Made by a program: the position numbers and the translations under genes
Assembly (NCBI RefSeq): GCF_020829685.1
Contig: NZ_JAIVFR010000557.1
Location: 1-5,077, forward strand
Direction of reading: 5' to 3'
Source of the DNA: Nostoc sp. CHAB 5715
GTDB taxonomy: Bacteria; Cyanobacteriota; Cyanobacteriia; Cyanobacteriales; Nostocaceae
Length of the DNA: 5,077 bases
Notes under the pieces: model-generated
What the model was told of the DNA's origin: nothing
Databases searched by the model: none
What the model saw: the letters and a program-made list of their open reading frames with translations, nothing else
Shown here: positions 5,041 through 5,077 of the stretch, in pieces
Position numbering within the stretch: position 1 is the stretch's first letter
Layout: every line of letters begins with the position of its first letter

Positions 5041-5077
5041 CGGTGGTGATACTAGCCTGGAAAACAGTTCACCACCG
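5041..5077. repeat. 9-bp inverted repeat at the window edge
   Basis: CGGTGGTGA (5041-5049) and TCACCACCG (5069-5077) are perfect inverted repeats separated by 19 bases. The right arm ends at the last base, so the repeat may continue. It lies about 60 bases upstream of the ribbon-helix-helix start and could be an operator, a terminator for an incoming gene or the end of a small mobile element. Confidence 0.5.

Overview
The window looks like chromosomal DNA from a filamentous, probably nostocalean, cyanobacterium. Four copies of the HIP1 octamer GCGATCGC are present (257-264, 2769-2776, 4040-4047, 4275-4282). Three interspersed repeat types common in such genomes are also visible: a GGGCTACGCCTACGC-type palindromic repeat, a TGTTGGGTTTC / GTAGGTTGGG hairpin element and CGCAGAGGTA short tandem repeats. 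The two large proteins belong to classes expanded in these bacteria: an NB-ARC STAND ATPase and a receptor-like Ser/Thr kinase.

Layout. 1-174 is the 3' end of an unidentified + strand gene, followed by a perfect hairpin (187-213). 215-451 holds a HIP1-centred palindrome and what appears to be a decayed N-terminal helix-turn-helix domain. 452-1438 is a 328-codon NB-ARC ATPase reading frame with no upstream HTH and no downstream effector repeats; a 29-bp repeat is inserted in frame just after its Walker B motif. 1439-2050 has no convincing intact gene. It holds a Gly/Ser/Asp-rich minus-strand open frame (probably the 3' relic of a gene) interrupted by a 74-bp hairpin MITE, then a tandem-repeat patch and a TATAAT promoter box. 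2051-4381 is a 776-aa membrane receptor kinase: zinc-ribbon-like N-terminus, Ser/Thr kinase, one membrane helix, and a periplasmic Leu/Ile/Val-binding-protein-like sensor. 4499-4763 is a small gene of unknown function, about 87 codons, with a very strong Shine-Dalgarno but broken by a single-base frameshift. 4803-4982 on the minus strand is a 59-aa ribbon-helix-helix protein whose last codons lie inside the rho-independent terminator (4790-4820) of the convergent small gene. An inverted repeat touches the right edge.

How the parts relate. The kinase looks like a monocistronic one-protein receptor: a periplasmic small-molecule sensor coupled through one membrane pass to a cytoplasmic kinase. 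Nothing ties it functionally to the NB-ARC gene upstream, which shows several signs of decay. Overall, this is an accessory region with one clearly healthy large gene between eroding genes and small repeats. I do not see strong evidence of a new multi-gene system. The most unusual items are the kinase-binding-protein fusion with its glycine-less nucleotide loop, the repeat insertion within the ATPase core, and the frameshifted small gene.
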